Shown: positions 26,289 through 33,190 of the stretch, one piece after another
Layout: each line of letters begins with the position of its first letter
Numbering within the stretch: position 1 is the stretch's first letter
NCBI GenBank assembly: GCA_900314865.1
Contig: OMWW01000001.1
Span: forward strand, 127,457-191,456
Origin: an uncultured Erysipelotrichaceae bacterium
GTDB taxonomy: Bacteria > Bacillota_I > Bacilli_A > RFN20 > CAG-826
DNA: 64,000 nucleotides
Reading direction: 5' to 3'
Notes under the pieces: model-generated
Seen by the model: the letters and a program-made list of their open reading frames with translations, nothing else
Database searches by the model: none
What the model was told of the DNA's origin: nothing
Translations under genes and position numbers: made by a program

Positions 26289-27268
26289 GTTTTATCTCTA
26301 GAGAAGAGAAGAGGTATCGCCATATTAACTGGGATATCTTCTTTTACTATTCCGTAAACTACATCAATGATTGGTAGTTCAACATTATATTTCTTTTCTA
26401 ATTCTTTAGCGGCTTCTAAAGCGTTAATACCTTCAACAACCATTCCCACTTTTTCCAAAGTATCTTTCAAACTATAACCTTGTCCTAAAAGAACACCAGC
26501 GTTATGGTTTCTACTATTAGTGCTAGTGGCAGTAACAACGATATCGCCAATACCACTTAAGCCAAAGAATGTCTTTTCTTCACACCCCATCGCTACACCC
26601 ATGCGGGTGATTTCCGCTAAACCACGAGTGATAATTGCCGCTTTTGCGTTATCTCCATAACCCAAACCTTCAGACATACCAGAGGCTAAAGCGATGATAT
26701 TTTTTAACGCTCCTGAAAGTTCAACGCCTTTGATATCTGTATTTGTGTACACTCTTAAGACATCATTACTGATTTCTTTTTGAACTAGTTTTGCAATTTC
26801 CTTGTTTTTACAGCTTGAAACAATTAAAGTTGGTAATCCTTTTGCAACTTCTTCAGCGTGAGTTGGCCCACTTAAGGCCACAACATTAAATTCTTTTCCC
26901 AAAACATCTTCTAAGATTTCACTCATTGTAAAAAGTGTATCTTTTTCAATACCCTTTGCCACAGTGATAATGATTTGATTCTTATTTAAATAAGGTTTAA
27001 CAATTTCTGCAGTTTCTCTAATATATGGAGAAGGTGTAGCGAAAATAACAAAGTCTTGGTTTAAACAAGCTTCTTTGATATCAATCACAAATGTTATCTT
27101 TTCGGTAATATAAGATCCTGGAAGATTTAAGTGTGTATGAGTTTCTTTTAATCTAATAGAGTCGACTTCAAATTTACTCCAGAGAGTAACTTTATGTCCC
27201 ATGTTAGCGAGCATATTCGCTAAAGCAGTACCCCATGTACCACTTCCAAGTATTCCAATTTTCTTCAT
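26276..27268 (-). CDS. gpsA: NAD(P)-dependent glycerol-3-phosphate dehydrogenase
   Basis: A 330-residue enzyme that reduces dihydroxyacetone phosphate to sn-glycerol 3-phosphate for phospholipid synthesis. The start is set at the ATG giving MKKIGILGSGTWGTALA, the nucleotide-binding GxGxxG motif. A longer frame starts only at a TTG 17 codons upstream and adds nothing conserved. The family motifs AKGIE, LSGPTHAEEVAKG, the catalytic lysine in GALKNIIALASGM, and RNHNAG are present. No strong ribosome binding site is seen at this start. Confidence 0.95.
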   Translation of the reverse strand: MKKIGILGSGTWGTALANMLANMGHKVTLWSKFEVDSIRLKETHTHLNLPGSYITEKITFVIDIKEACLNQDFVIFATPSPYIRETAEIVKPYLNKNQIIITVAKGIEKDTLFTMSEILEDVLGKEFNVVALSGPTHAEEVAKGLPTLIVSSCKNKEIAKLVQKEISNDVLRVYTNTDIKGVELSGALKNIIALASGMSEGLGYGDNAKAAIITRGLAEITRMGVAMGCEEKTFFGLSGIGDIVVTATSTNSRNHNAGVLLGQGYSLKDTLEKVGMVVEGINALEAAKELEKKYNVELPIIDVVYGIVKEDIPVNMAIPLLFSRDKTSEF

Positions 27269-27421
27269 GCAATTATTATCGCATGTGAAAGAAATAGATA
27301 AAACGAAAAAATATTTCAAAATTTTTTTGTTCAGTCAAAATATAAATATTTTGTATCGTCATTGTCACCTAACATTCAAAAGTTTTTACCAAAAAATTCG
27401 CATTACGCCCCTTATATATTT

Positions 27422-27580
27422 GTGAGGGGTAAACATTACTTCCTCGGTGAAAGACAACCGAAAGTCTAGGCTATTAGAACGTCAAAACTGATAGCTAGGT
27501 TCATTTTATCCAGGTTTTCTTCCCTCGTCTTAAAGTTTTGACATAGCTAAAAGACATAGGTGGGAAAGGAGGCCATTGTT
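27422..27580 (+). ncRNA. Structured 5' leader of the small hydrophobic peptide gene
   Basis: This non-coding stretch shows several paired segments. GAGG/CCTC with GTAA/TTAC lies near 27424-27445, and CGGT/ACCG is at 27445-27460. CTAGGCTATTAG pairs with CTGATAGCTAG (27466-27498). GTCAAAACT (27481-27489) pairs with AGTTTTGAC (27533-27541); this overlaps the previous stem, so the two are alternatives or a pseudoknot. It ends in the strong ribosome binding site AAAGGAGG. It resembles long leaders of type I toxin mRNAs. I could not match it to a known riboswitch. Confidence 0.5.
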
Positions 27581-27658
27581 ATGGAGGAATTTCTTAAATT
27601 TCTCATGATCTTGTTAATCATTGTAGAAATAAAAAAAGCCCTTAACCGAAGAGGTTAG
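27581..27658 (+). CDS. 25-residue hydrophobic peptide, probable type I toxin
   Basis: A 25-codon ORF with AAAGGAGG 8 to 15 bases before its ATG. The peptide starts MEEFLKF, continues with the hydrophobic run LMILLIIV, and ends with the basic tail EIKKALNRRG. That is the layout of small membrane toxins such as Fst and TxpA. A partial second copy near 31.36 kb differs in this frame at four positions, all of them synonymous third-codon changes. This is strong evidence that the frame is translated and selected. A short antisense RNA appears to be made across its 3' end. No homologue could be searched, so toxicity is inferred. Confidence 0.65.
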   Translation: MEEFLKFLMILLIIVEIKKALNRRG

Positions 27659-27670
27659 GGGACAAACCCT
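27631..27670 (-). ncRNA. Short antisense RNA overlapping the 3' end of the peptide gene
   Basis: On the minus strand a TTGACA (27700-27705) and TATTCT (27677-27682) are separated by 17 bases, giving a predicted start near 27670. About 10 bases on is an intrinsic terminator: CCCTAACC, loop TCTTC, GGTTAAGGG, then seven T. The RNA would be about 40 nt and complementary to the last codons and stop of the peptide mRNA. This convergent layout resembles RNA II of the par/Fst system. Confidence 0.55.
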
Positions 27671-27725
27671 ATAATAAGAATAACCTGGAACCCTCAGGGT
27701 GTCAAGATAGACTCCTAACTATTAG

Positions 27726-27755
27726 TTAACACTAATGTATTAATAAGTGTATAAT
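27726..27755 (+). promoter_or_regulatory. Promoter of mntP
   Basis: TTAACA (27726-27731) and TATAAT (27750-27755) are separated by 18 bases. The ATG of mntP lies only 8 bases after the -10 box, so the transcript would be leaderless. Confidence 0.6.
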
Positions 27756-27763
27756 AATTAAAC

Positions 27764-28411
27764 ATGAATTCAGGATTTACAATCGCGGTTCTTTCTCAAA
27801 TATTGTTGTTTGGAATTGCTTTAGCAATGGACGCTTTCGCTGTCAGTGTTACTGATTCTTTAATATATCGTGATATTGACAAAAAGAAAGGACTATTCAT
27901 TGCCTCAACTTTCGGTTTGATGCAAGGAATCATGCCACTCATTGGTTTCTATTTGATAGAACTTATCTATTTCATTGTTGGAGAAACTAGTGGAGCTAGA
28001 GCGGTTCATATTCTTGAATTAACCATTACTTGGACATCGTTTGGTTTACTACTATTCATCGGTGGAAAGATGCTACTTGGAGGCATCATTGAAACAAGAA
28101 AAGATGAAGAAAACAAAGAATATAAATCCTTCTCCGTCAAAGAAGTGTTAATTATGGGTGTTGCAACTGCGATTGATGCGCTTGCTGTAGGGGTTACGCT
28201 CCATTCTGGTTATTCTGATAACGTCACCATTTGGTTACATGTTGCAATCATAATTGTTGTCACATTCATCATCTGTATCATCGGTGTATTACTTGGAAGT
28301 AACATCGCTAAACTATTTAAGGGAAAATACGAACTCACCATGGTGATAGGCGGAATTATTCTCTTGTTACTCGCTGTGTGGGTAGTGGTGTCCCATTACT
28401 GCAACATATAA
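27764..28411 (+). CDS. mntP: MntP-family manganese efflux pump
   Basis: A 215-residue membrane protein with six helices in two repeats. The family motif appears twice, as IALAMDAFAVSVTD (about residues 18-31) and ATAIDALAVGVTL, with the membrane aspartates needed for metal transport. MntP exports Mn2+ to prevent its toxicity. In many bacteria mntP is controlled by a yybP-ykoY riboswitch, but the region just upstream is a promoter and the small antisense locus, and I see no such switch. No ribosome binding site is seen, in keeping with a leaderless message. Confidence 0.88.
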   Translation: MNSGFTIAVLSQILLFGIALAMDAFAVSVTDSLIYRDIDKKKGLFIASTFGLMQGIMPLIGFYLIELIYFIVGETSGARAVHILELTITWTSFGLLLFIGGKMLLGGIIETRKDEENKEYKSFSVKEVLIMGVATAIDALAVGVTLHSGYSDNVTIWLHVAIIIVVTFIICIIGVLLGSNIAKLFKGKYELTMVIGGIILLLLAVWVVVSHYCNI

Positions 28412-28432
28412 AATTCTAATTAAAAACAAGAG

Positions 28433-28463
28433 TCACAACATTAGTAAGGTTGTGATTTTTTTA
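28433..28463 (+). terminator. Intrinsic terminator after mntP
   Basis: TCACAAC pairs with GTTGTGA around a 9-nt loop, followed by seven T. Confidence 0.85.
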
Positions 28464-28539
28464 TAACAAAAGTTGATTTACACTTCAAAAAAATACTATA
28501 TTTTATATACCAAAACTTATGAAAGGAAGGTGTTGCACT

Positions 28540-31296
28540 ATGAAACATAAGTTTATAAAAGCATTGTTTGTTGGTTTTCTTGCCGTTGGCTTAGCCACTA
28601 GCTGTGGTTCAAACGGACAAGGTGGAGGAGACACCCCAGTTGTTCCTACCAAAACCGTAGCAAGTATTGATGTTACAACTTTGCCAAAAACTGAATACAT
28701 CGTTGGTGAAGCATTAGATTTAACTGGTATGGTGGTTACTGCTACTTATTCCGATCAATCTAAAGAAGCAGTTACAGGTTACAATCATAGTAATCCAGAT
28801 ATGTCTACTACTGGTGAAAAAGAAGTAACCATTACTTATGAAGGTAAGACCGCTACATTTACCATTAATGTATCTGAAACTCCTAAATCTGAATGGACAG
28901 AAGAAGAAGCAAAAATCATGTCCGATAATCTTCACGGATTTGTGCTTCCATTCTATAAAGGAGAGACTTCTGTTTTGTTAAACGAAGGATTAGTGGTTAT
29001 TAGAGGTGGTGAAGTTAAAGAAGGCGACTTAAGCGCATATATGGGAAAATTCCCATCTGGATTTGCGTTTGAAGACGTTTCTGCTTCTTATAGTCTTGCT
29101 GCCGGAACCATCTTTACTGGTGAAGCTACACTTAACACTGAAGCTGGCACAAGATACCTTCGTGTTGTCTTGTACGCTTTCGACGAAAGTGGTAATCCAA
29201 GTAAGACCGGAACATTCTATTGTTCTGCTAGAGATCCATATCAATATGAATTCCCATCAGCATTCGCATTAGAGTATGTTTCTAATTTGTTCTTCTCAGA
29301 AGAAGTAATTCCAGAATTTGAAGCTAATTATTATGAAGCTAGTGTAAGTGATGGAGCGGTTTATTGCTACACCACAAACACTTCTGCTGCAAGTGATTAC
29401 TCTACTTTATTAACTATCGCTGGTTGGCATTTGCACGAAGAAAAGACCAAAGGTCATTTTGGTGCATACTCACCAAGTTACCAATATCAAGTCTTCTATG
29501 ACTACAATTCAAGTTATGGTAGTTTAGATATCTATCTACAACCTTTATATGAATTCCCAACTTTAGCGTTATCTAACTTCTTCACTAAATATGAAGGAAC
29601 TGAATTTGATGTATTACCAATTGAAGGTAGTTACTACATGTTCAAAGAAGGTGACCTCAACGAAGATGCCTTCGAAGCAGGTTATTTTGAATTCGTTGTT
29701 GCCTATGTCTTTGTTGGTGAAGTTCTCGCTAGTGATTACGAAGGCTATTTAGACAATGTTGCTAAAGCTGGTTATGAAGTAGTCACTGATGAATCTGGTT
29801 ATTCAACCATCTATATTCCTGTTGAAGGGCTTGGAATTGGCAAATATCAAGTTGCCTATAATAGCGATAATCAAGCCATGACATATGCCGTCTATTTAAA
29901 ACTTGATCCATTCCCAGAAAGTGATTGGCCAAGTGATGAAATCGAAGCTATCATTGGTGAAACCACTGACAAATTACCAGAATACACTGGTGAAAATAGT
30001 GGATTCCAAGTAGTCTCTGATTACTATGGCTCAATGGTTATTGTTAATGTTGCTCAAGGTACAGAAACTGAAAGTGCTGATGCATATAACAAAATGTTAA
30101 CAGACGCTGGCTGGACTGAATATGACACAGCCTTTGGAAGTGTTAGATACCTCTCTCCTAATAAAGAGATTGTTGCTGATGCATTCTATGGTACAGCAGG
30201 TTCGTTCTCTATCGAATTCTTCAGCGCTGTTTTCCCAACCGAAGAAATTGAAACATATTTAAAGGCCAATGGCTCTAATGATAAATTCCCAGCCATGGAA
30301 GGTGTCTATGGTGTTGAAGTTGAATTAGATACAAAATATGGTGTTGTTAGTATTTCCACTAGTGGAAAAGATCAAACCAAAGAAGCCGAAACAATCGTTA
30401 GCGATTACGCTACATTATTATTAGAAAACGGTTATACCTTGGGTGAAGGCGACTATTCTGGAGATCCATATTACGTTACTTCTGATGGCAAGATTGGTGT
30501 TTGCCCATATGTTAATTATGGAAACATTTATATTGAGATATATCGTATTGATGGTCAAGATATGGTTCCACCTTCAGAAGAACCAGTTGATGACAAATGG
30601 CCAAGCGAAGATATCGCTACTGCGATGGCGGTATTAGAGACAGAATTTGTTCTTCCTGCCTTCTCGGGAGACTATGAATCCGTCAGTGTTGATACTTATG
30701 GAGAAAAAGTGTGGGTTGATATCGCTCTTCTTGCTTCTGCAACTCAAGACGATGTCAAAGCTGCTTTTGAAACATACAAAGAACAATTAAAGTCTGCTGA
30801 TCCAAAATTCTTTGATGATGGCAATTGCACAATCGAATATGACGAAGAAGATTCAACATTACCAGCCAAAATGACTGTCACTAATGGTGAAATCCAAATC
30901 CTCGTTAAACCTGTTTATGGTTATGGTGTTCTTTCTTTAGAAATTACCAAGGCTGAAGAAGTTCAACCAGTTACTCCAACAGGTGGATTCCCAAGTGATG
31001 AAATCAAAGAAGTATTCCCAGATTTAGTTTTCCCAACTATTAATGATGAAAACGTTAGTTTTGAAATAACCAATACATATAATTACGATTATTATCACAT
31101 GATCGAATTCACTGCCACATTCGCTAGTGAAGATGATTGCACTGCTGCACTTAACACATATAAACAAGCATTGCTTGATATGGGTTATACAGAAGATACC
31201 TACGGTGATTACATTACCGAAGATGGCAAAGTTGCGTTTTTTATCGAGAAAGACGGAAACAAACTTTCATTCTCCATCTACGATTACTCCATGTAA
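28540..31296 (+). CDS. Surface lipoprotein with one Ig-like domain and about seven internal repeats
   Basis: A 918-residue lipoprotein. The start is set at the second ATG, because the first (28519) lies in the ribosome binding site AAAGGAAGG. The signal peptide ends at ATSC with the lipidated cysteine at residue 22. A Big_3 domain (about 45-117, TEYIVGEALDLTGMVV) is followed by about seven repeats of 100-130 residues. These begin near 118, 238, 341, 463, 566, 687 and 816, often with a (W/F)P(S/T)(D/E)EI pattern and each with a beta-rich Tyr/Glu-rich body. The repeats match no family I know. A surface binding role is likely. Confidence 0.83.
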   Translation: MKHKFIKALFVGFLAVGLATSCGSNGQGGGDTPVVPTKTVASIDVTTLPKTEYIVGEALDLTGMVVTATYSDQSKEAVTGYNHSNPDMSTTGEKEVTITYEGKTATFTINVSETPKSEWTEEEAKIMSDNLHGFVLPFYKGETSVLLNEGLVVIRGGEVKEGDLSAYMGKFPSGFAFEDVSASYSLAAGTIFTGEATLNTEAGTRYLRVVLYAFDESGNPSKTGTFYCSARDPYQYEFPSAFALEYVSNLFFSEEVIPEFEANYYEASVSDGAVYCYTTNTSAASDYSTLLTIAGWHLHEEKTKGHFGAYSPSYQYQVFYDYNSSYGSLDIYLQPLYEFPTLALSNFFTKYEGTEFDVLPIEGSYYMFKEGDLNEDAFEAGYFEFVVAYVFVGEVLASDYEGYLDNVAKAGYEVVTDESGYSTIYIPVEGLGIGKYQVAYNSDNQAMTYAVYLKLDPFPESDWPSDEIEAIIGETTDKLPEYTGENSGFQVVSDYYGSMVIVNVAQGTETESADAYNKMLTDAGWTEYDTAFGSVRYLSPNKEIVADAFYGTAGSFSIEFFSAVFPTEEIETYLKANGSNDKFPAMEGVYGVEVELDTKYGVVSISTSGKDQTKEAETIVSDYATLLLENGYTLGEGDYSGDPYYVTSDGKIGVCPYVNYGNIYIEIYRIDGQDMVPPSEEPVDDKWPSEDIATAMAVLETEFVLPAFSGDYESVSVDTYGEKVWVDIALLASATQDDVKAAFETYKEQLKSADPKFFDDGNCTIEYDEEDSTLPAKMTVTNGEIQILVKPVYGYGVLSLEITKAEEVQPVTPTGGFPSDEIKEVFPDLVFPTINDENVSFEITNTYNYDYYHMIEFTATFASEDDCTAALNTYKQALLDMGYTEDTYGDYITEDGKVAFFIEKDGNKLSFSIYDYSM

Positions 31297-31317
31297 TCAA
31301 TCACACAAACAAAAAAG

Positions 31318-31347
31318 AGTTAGAGGCTTCGGCTTCTAACTTTTTTT
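31318..31347 (+). terminator. Intrinsic terminator with UUCG tetraloop after the repeat lipoprotein gene
   Basis: AGTTAGAGGC pairs with GCTTCTAACT around a TTCG loop, with one wobble pair, followed by seven T. Confidence 0.9.
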
Positions 31348-31354
31348 ATTCAAC

Positions 31355-31417
31355 AAATTTCTCATGATCTTGTTGATTATTGTAGAAATTAAAAAAGCCC
31401 TTAACCGCAGAGGTTAG
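31355..31417 (+). pseudogene. 5'-truncated second copy of the small hydrophobic peptide gene
   Basis: From AAATTTCTCATG onward this stretch matches the peptide gene at 27596-27658. The start codon, ribosome binding site and first residues are lost: homology stops right after the lipoprotein terminator. The remaining frame encodes the same residues, with four synonymous differences only. An internal ATG (31364) has no ribosome binding site. Confidence 0.65.
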
Positions 31418-31428
31418 GGGCCAACCCT
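31390..31428 (-). ncRNA. Second copy of the antisense RNA, with intact promoter
   Basis: On the minus strand TTGACA (31457-31462) and TATTCT (31435-31440) are 16 bases apart. The terminator is CCCTAACC, loop TCTGC, GGTTAAGGG, then six T. It matches the antisense RNA near 27,650 closely. With its toxin frame broken, this copy may act as an orphan antitoxin. The -35 box is also part of a GGGTGT/ACACCC hairpin (31454-31470). Confidence 0.5.
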
Positions 31429-31471
31429 ATAATAAGAATAACCTGGAGCCTCGGGGTGTCAATAACACCCA

Positions 31472-33028
31472 CTAGTATCTCTTGGTAAATCTATTTATTT
31501 GTTTATAGACATTTTTAAGTCTTGGGAACATTTGAAGATAGACTTTACGATATAAATCTTCATATTGTTCACTGGCCTCTTTATTAGGCATAAAAGTAGT
31601 GGTCTTATGACACATATGTGACATAGCCTCTTCGACATTGTTATATTCTTTTAACGCTACAAAGACAGAAACCGCAGCGCCTAAAGAAGTGGTTTCAAAT
31701 GTTTGCACTCTACTGACTGGAAGATTAAAGATATCCGCGGTGATTTGACAAATCGCATCACTTTGGCTACCGCCTCCAGAAATACGAAGCTCTTTTATTT
31801 TGTGTCCTTGACTCTTTTCAATACCTTCAAGGCCTTCTCTTAAGGCATAAGCAATACCTTCAATAATCGCTCTATACATGTGCTCGCGGGTGTGAATATC
31901 ACTAAAACCGATGATACCACCTTTCGCTAACGGCCTTCTTAAACCTGGTCCCCAATATGGTTGGAGGACTAAACCATCACTTCCTGGCGGAATTTCACTA
32001 AGTTTTTCGTTTAATATTTCTTCAATAGCGAGACTTTGAATCTTGCTTTCATCAATGAGTTCAGAAGCAAAGTTTTTAGAGAACCATGAAAGCATCCAAT
32101 AACCACGATAGATTTGTACTTCCATGTTGTACCAATTTGGTACCGCGGCAGGATAAGCTGGTAGGAATGGTTCTGGTTCATGATATTTTTTATTTGAGAC
32201 TTCGATAGTGGAAGCAGTGCCATAACTAATCGCACCGATTTCATTGGATAACGCTCCTAAACCAAGCGTTTCACAAGCCTTGTCACTACCAGACGCAAAT
32301 AGAGGAATATGTGTAGGAAGTCCAGTCTTTTGACAAATCTCTTCACTAATTTCTCCAATCTTTTCTCCCGGTTGCTTTAATTCAAAAAGCATCTTAGATG
32401 GAATTCCAAATATCACACCTTTAAGGGCGCCTTCTTTATACCATTTACCTTTTTTGAAATTCATTGGGTAGTGACCAGTGAGGTTAGCGGCACTATCTTT
32501 TAATTCGTTTGTTAATTTATAAGTTAAGTAAGTGGAGATGTTGACATATTTATGTGTTTTAGCCCACACATCTGGTTCATTTTCTTTAATCCAATGCGCC
32601 ATAGTGCGGCTACGATTGAGTTTGATGGTTTCACCCATACCAACTAGTTTGAATAGCAAGGAATATAAAGTAGGTATTTTTTCACTGCCTTTAGCGAGTC
32701 TTTGATCTAACCAGAGAATAGAATCTCTAACTGGTTTAAGGTCTTTGTCTAATTGAACAGAGGTATCTCTGAACGTCGCAATAGTGGAACCCTTAATTCT
32801 ATCTAATTTGTCTTTGTTATTTTTTGCTAATTCAGTCAAGCATTTAACCAAGTGTTCATAGTAAAAATCTGGGTTTTGTTCAGCGTATCCCTTTTCTTTA
32901 GAAAAGTATGGTGGTTCGTATTTTCTTTTAACAATGGCTTCAATTTCACCTTGTTTATTGATTAAAGCAGTTCTTAAAGATTGTGTTCCAAAATCGATTG
33001 TTAGAACGAGGGGGTTGTTGTTACTCAT
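31472..33028 (-). CDS. FGGY-family carbohydrate kinase (xylulokinase-like)
   Basis: A 518-residue sugar kinase of the FGGY fold. The N-terminal phosphate-1 motif TIDFGTQSLRTAL is at about residues 9-21, and GSDKACETLGLGALSNEIGAIS is in the centre. The C-terminal FGGY signature region IEGIAYALREGLEGIEKSQG, then ISGGGSQSDAICQITADI, contains the adenosine motif. It phosphorylates a pentulose or related sugar or polyol; xylulose is a guess. There is no sugar transporter or isomerase next to it. It ends close to the second antisense RNA locus. Confidence 0.88.
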   Translation of the reverse strand: MSNNNPLVLTIDFGTQSLRTALINKQGEIEAIVKRKYEPPYFSKEKGYAEQNPDFYYEHLVKCLTELAKNNKDKLDRIKGSTIATFRDTSVQLDKDLKPVRDSILWLDQRLAKGSEKIPTLYSLLFKLVGMGETIKLNRSRTMAHWIKENEPDVWAKTHKYVNISTYLTYKLTNELKDSAANLTGHYPMNFKKGKWYKEGALKGVIFGIPSKMLFELKQPGEKIGEISEEICQKTGLPTHIPLFASGSDKACETLGLGALSNEIGAISYGTASTIEVSNKKYHEPEPFLPAYPAAVPNWYNMEVQIYRGYWMLSWFSKNFASELIDESKIQSLAIEEILNEKLSEIPPGSDGLVLQPYWGPGLRRPLAKGGIIGFSDIHTREHMYRAIIEGIAYALREGLEGIEKSQGHKIKELRISGGGSQSDAICQITADIFNLPVSRVQTFETTSLGAAVSVFVALKEYNNVEEAMSHMCHKTTTFMPNKEASEQYEDLYRKVYLQMFPRLKNVYKQINRFTKRY

Positions 33029-33125
33029 ATTTTGTCACCTATTAATTCACTTACTATTTTACATTCAACTATTCATTTTGTATCAATTTATTCGTTTTCT
33101 ATACTCATTACGTGTGTGAGTGTGA

Positions 33126-33168
33126 TATAATTATGCACGCTGGTGAGTACGATACGTAGGTACTTACC
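33126..33168 (+). promoter_or_regulatory. Promoter and leader hairpin of ppdK
   Basis: An extended -10 (TGATATAAT, core 33126-33131) is followed by a hairpin where GGTGAGTAC (33142-33150) pairs with GTACTTACC (33160-33168), with one wobble pair. The ribosome binding site GGAGG follows about 12 bases later. The hairpin would lie at the 5' end of the mRNA and may stabilise it or regulate translation. Confidence 0.5.
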
Positions 33169-33190
33169 AAACGCCTTATAGGAGGAAAAT

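Noticed and set aside
27301-27319. Longer gpsA with a TTG start
   Set aside because: The added 17 residues would precede the nucleotide-binding GxGxxG motif, which normally begins within the first 10 residues.
27300-27763. yybP-ykoY manganese riboswitch upstream of mntP
   Set aside because: The region is structured, but its end is the ribosome binding site of the 25-residue peptide gene. I could not find the conserved yybP-ykoY loops, and mntP has its own promoter downstream.
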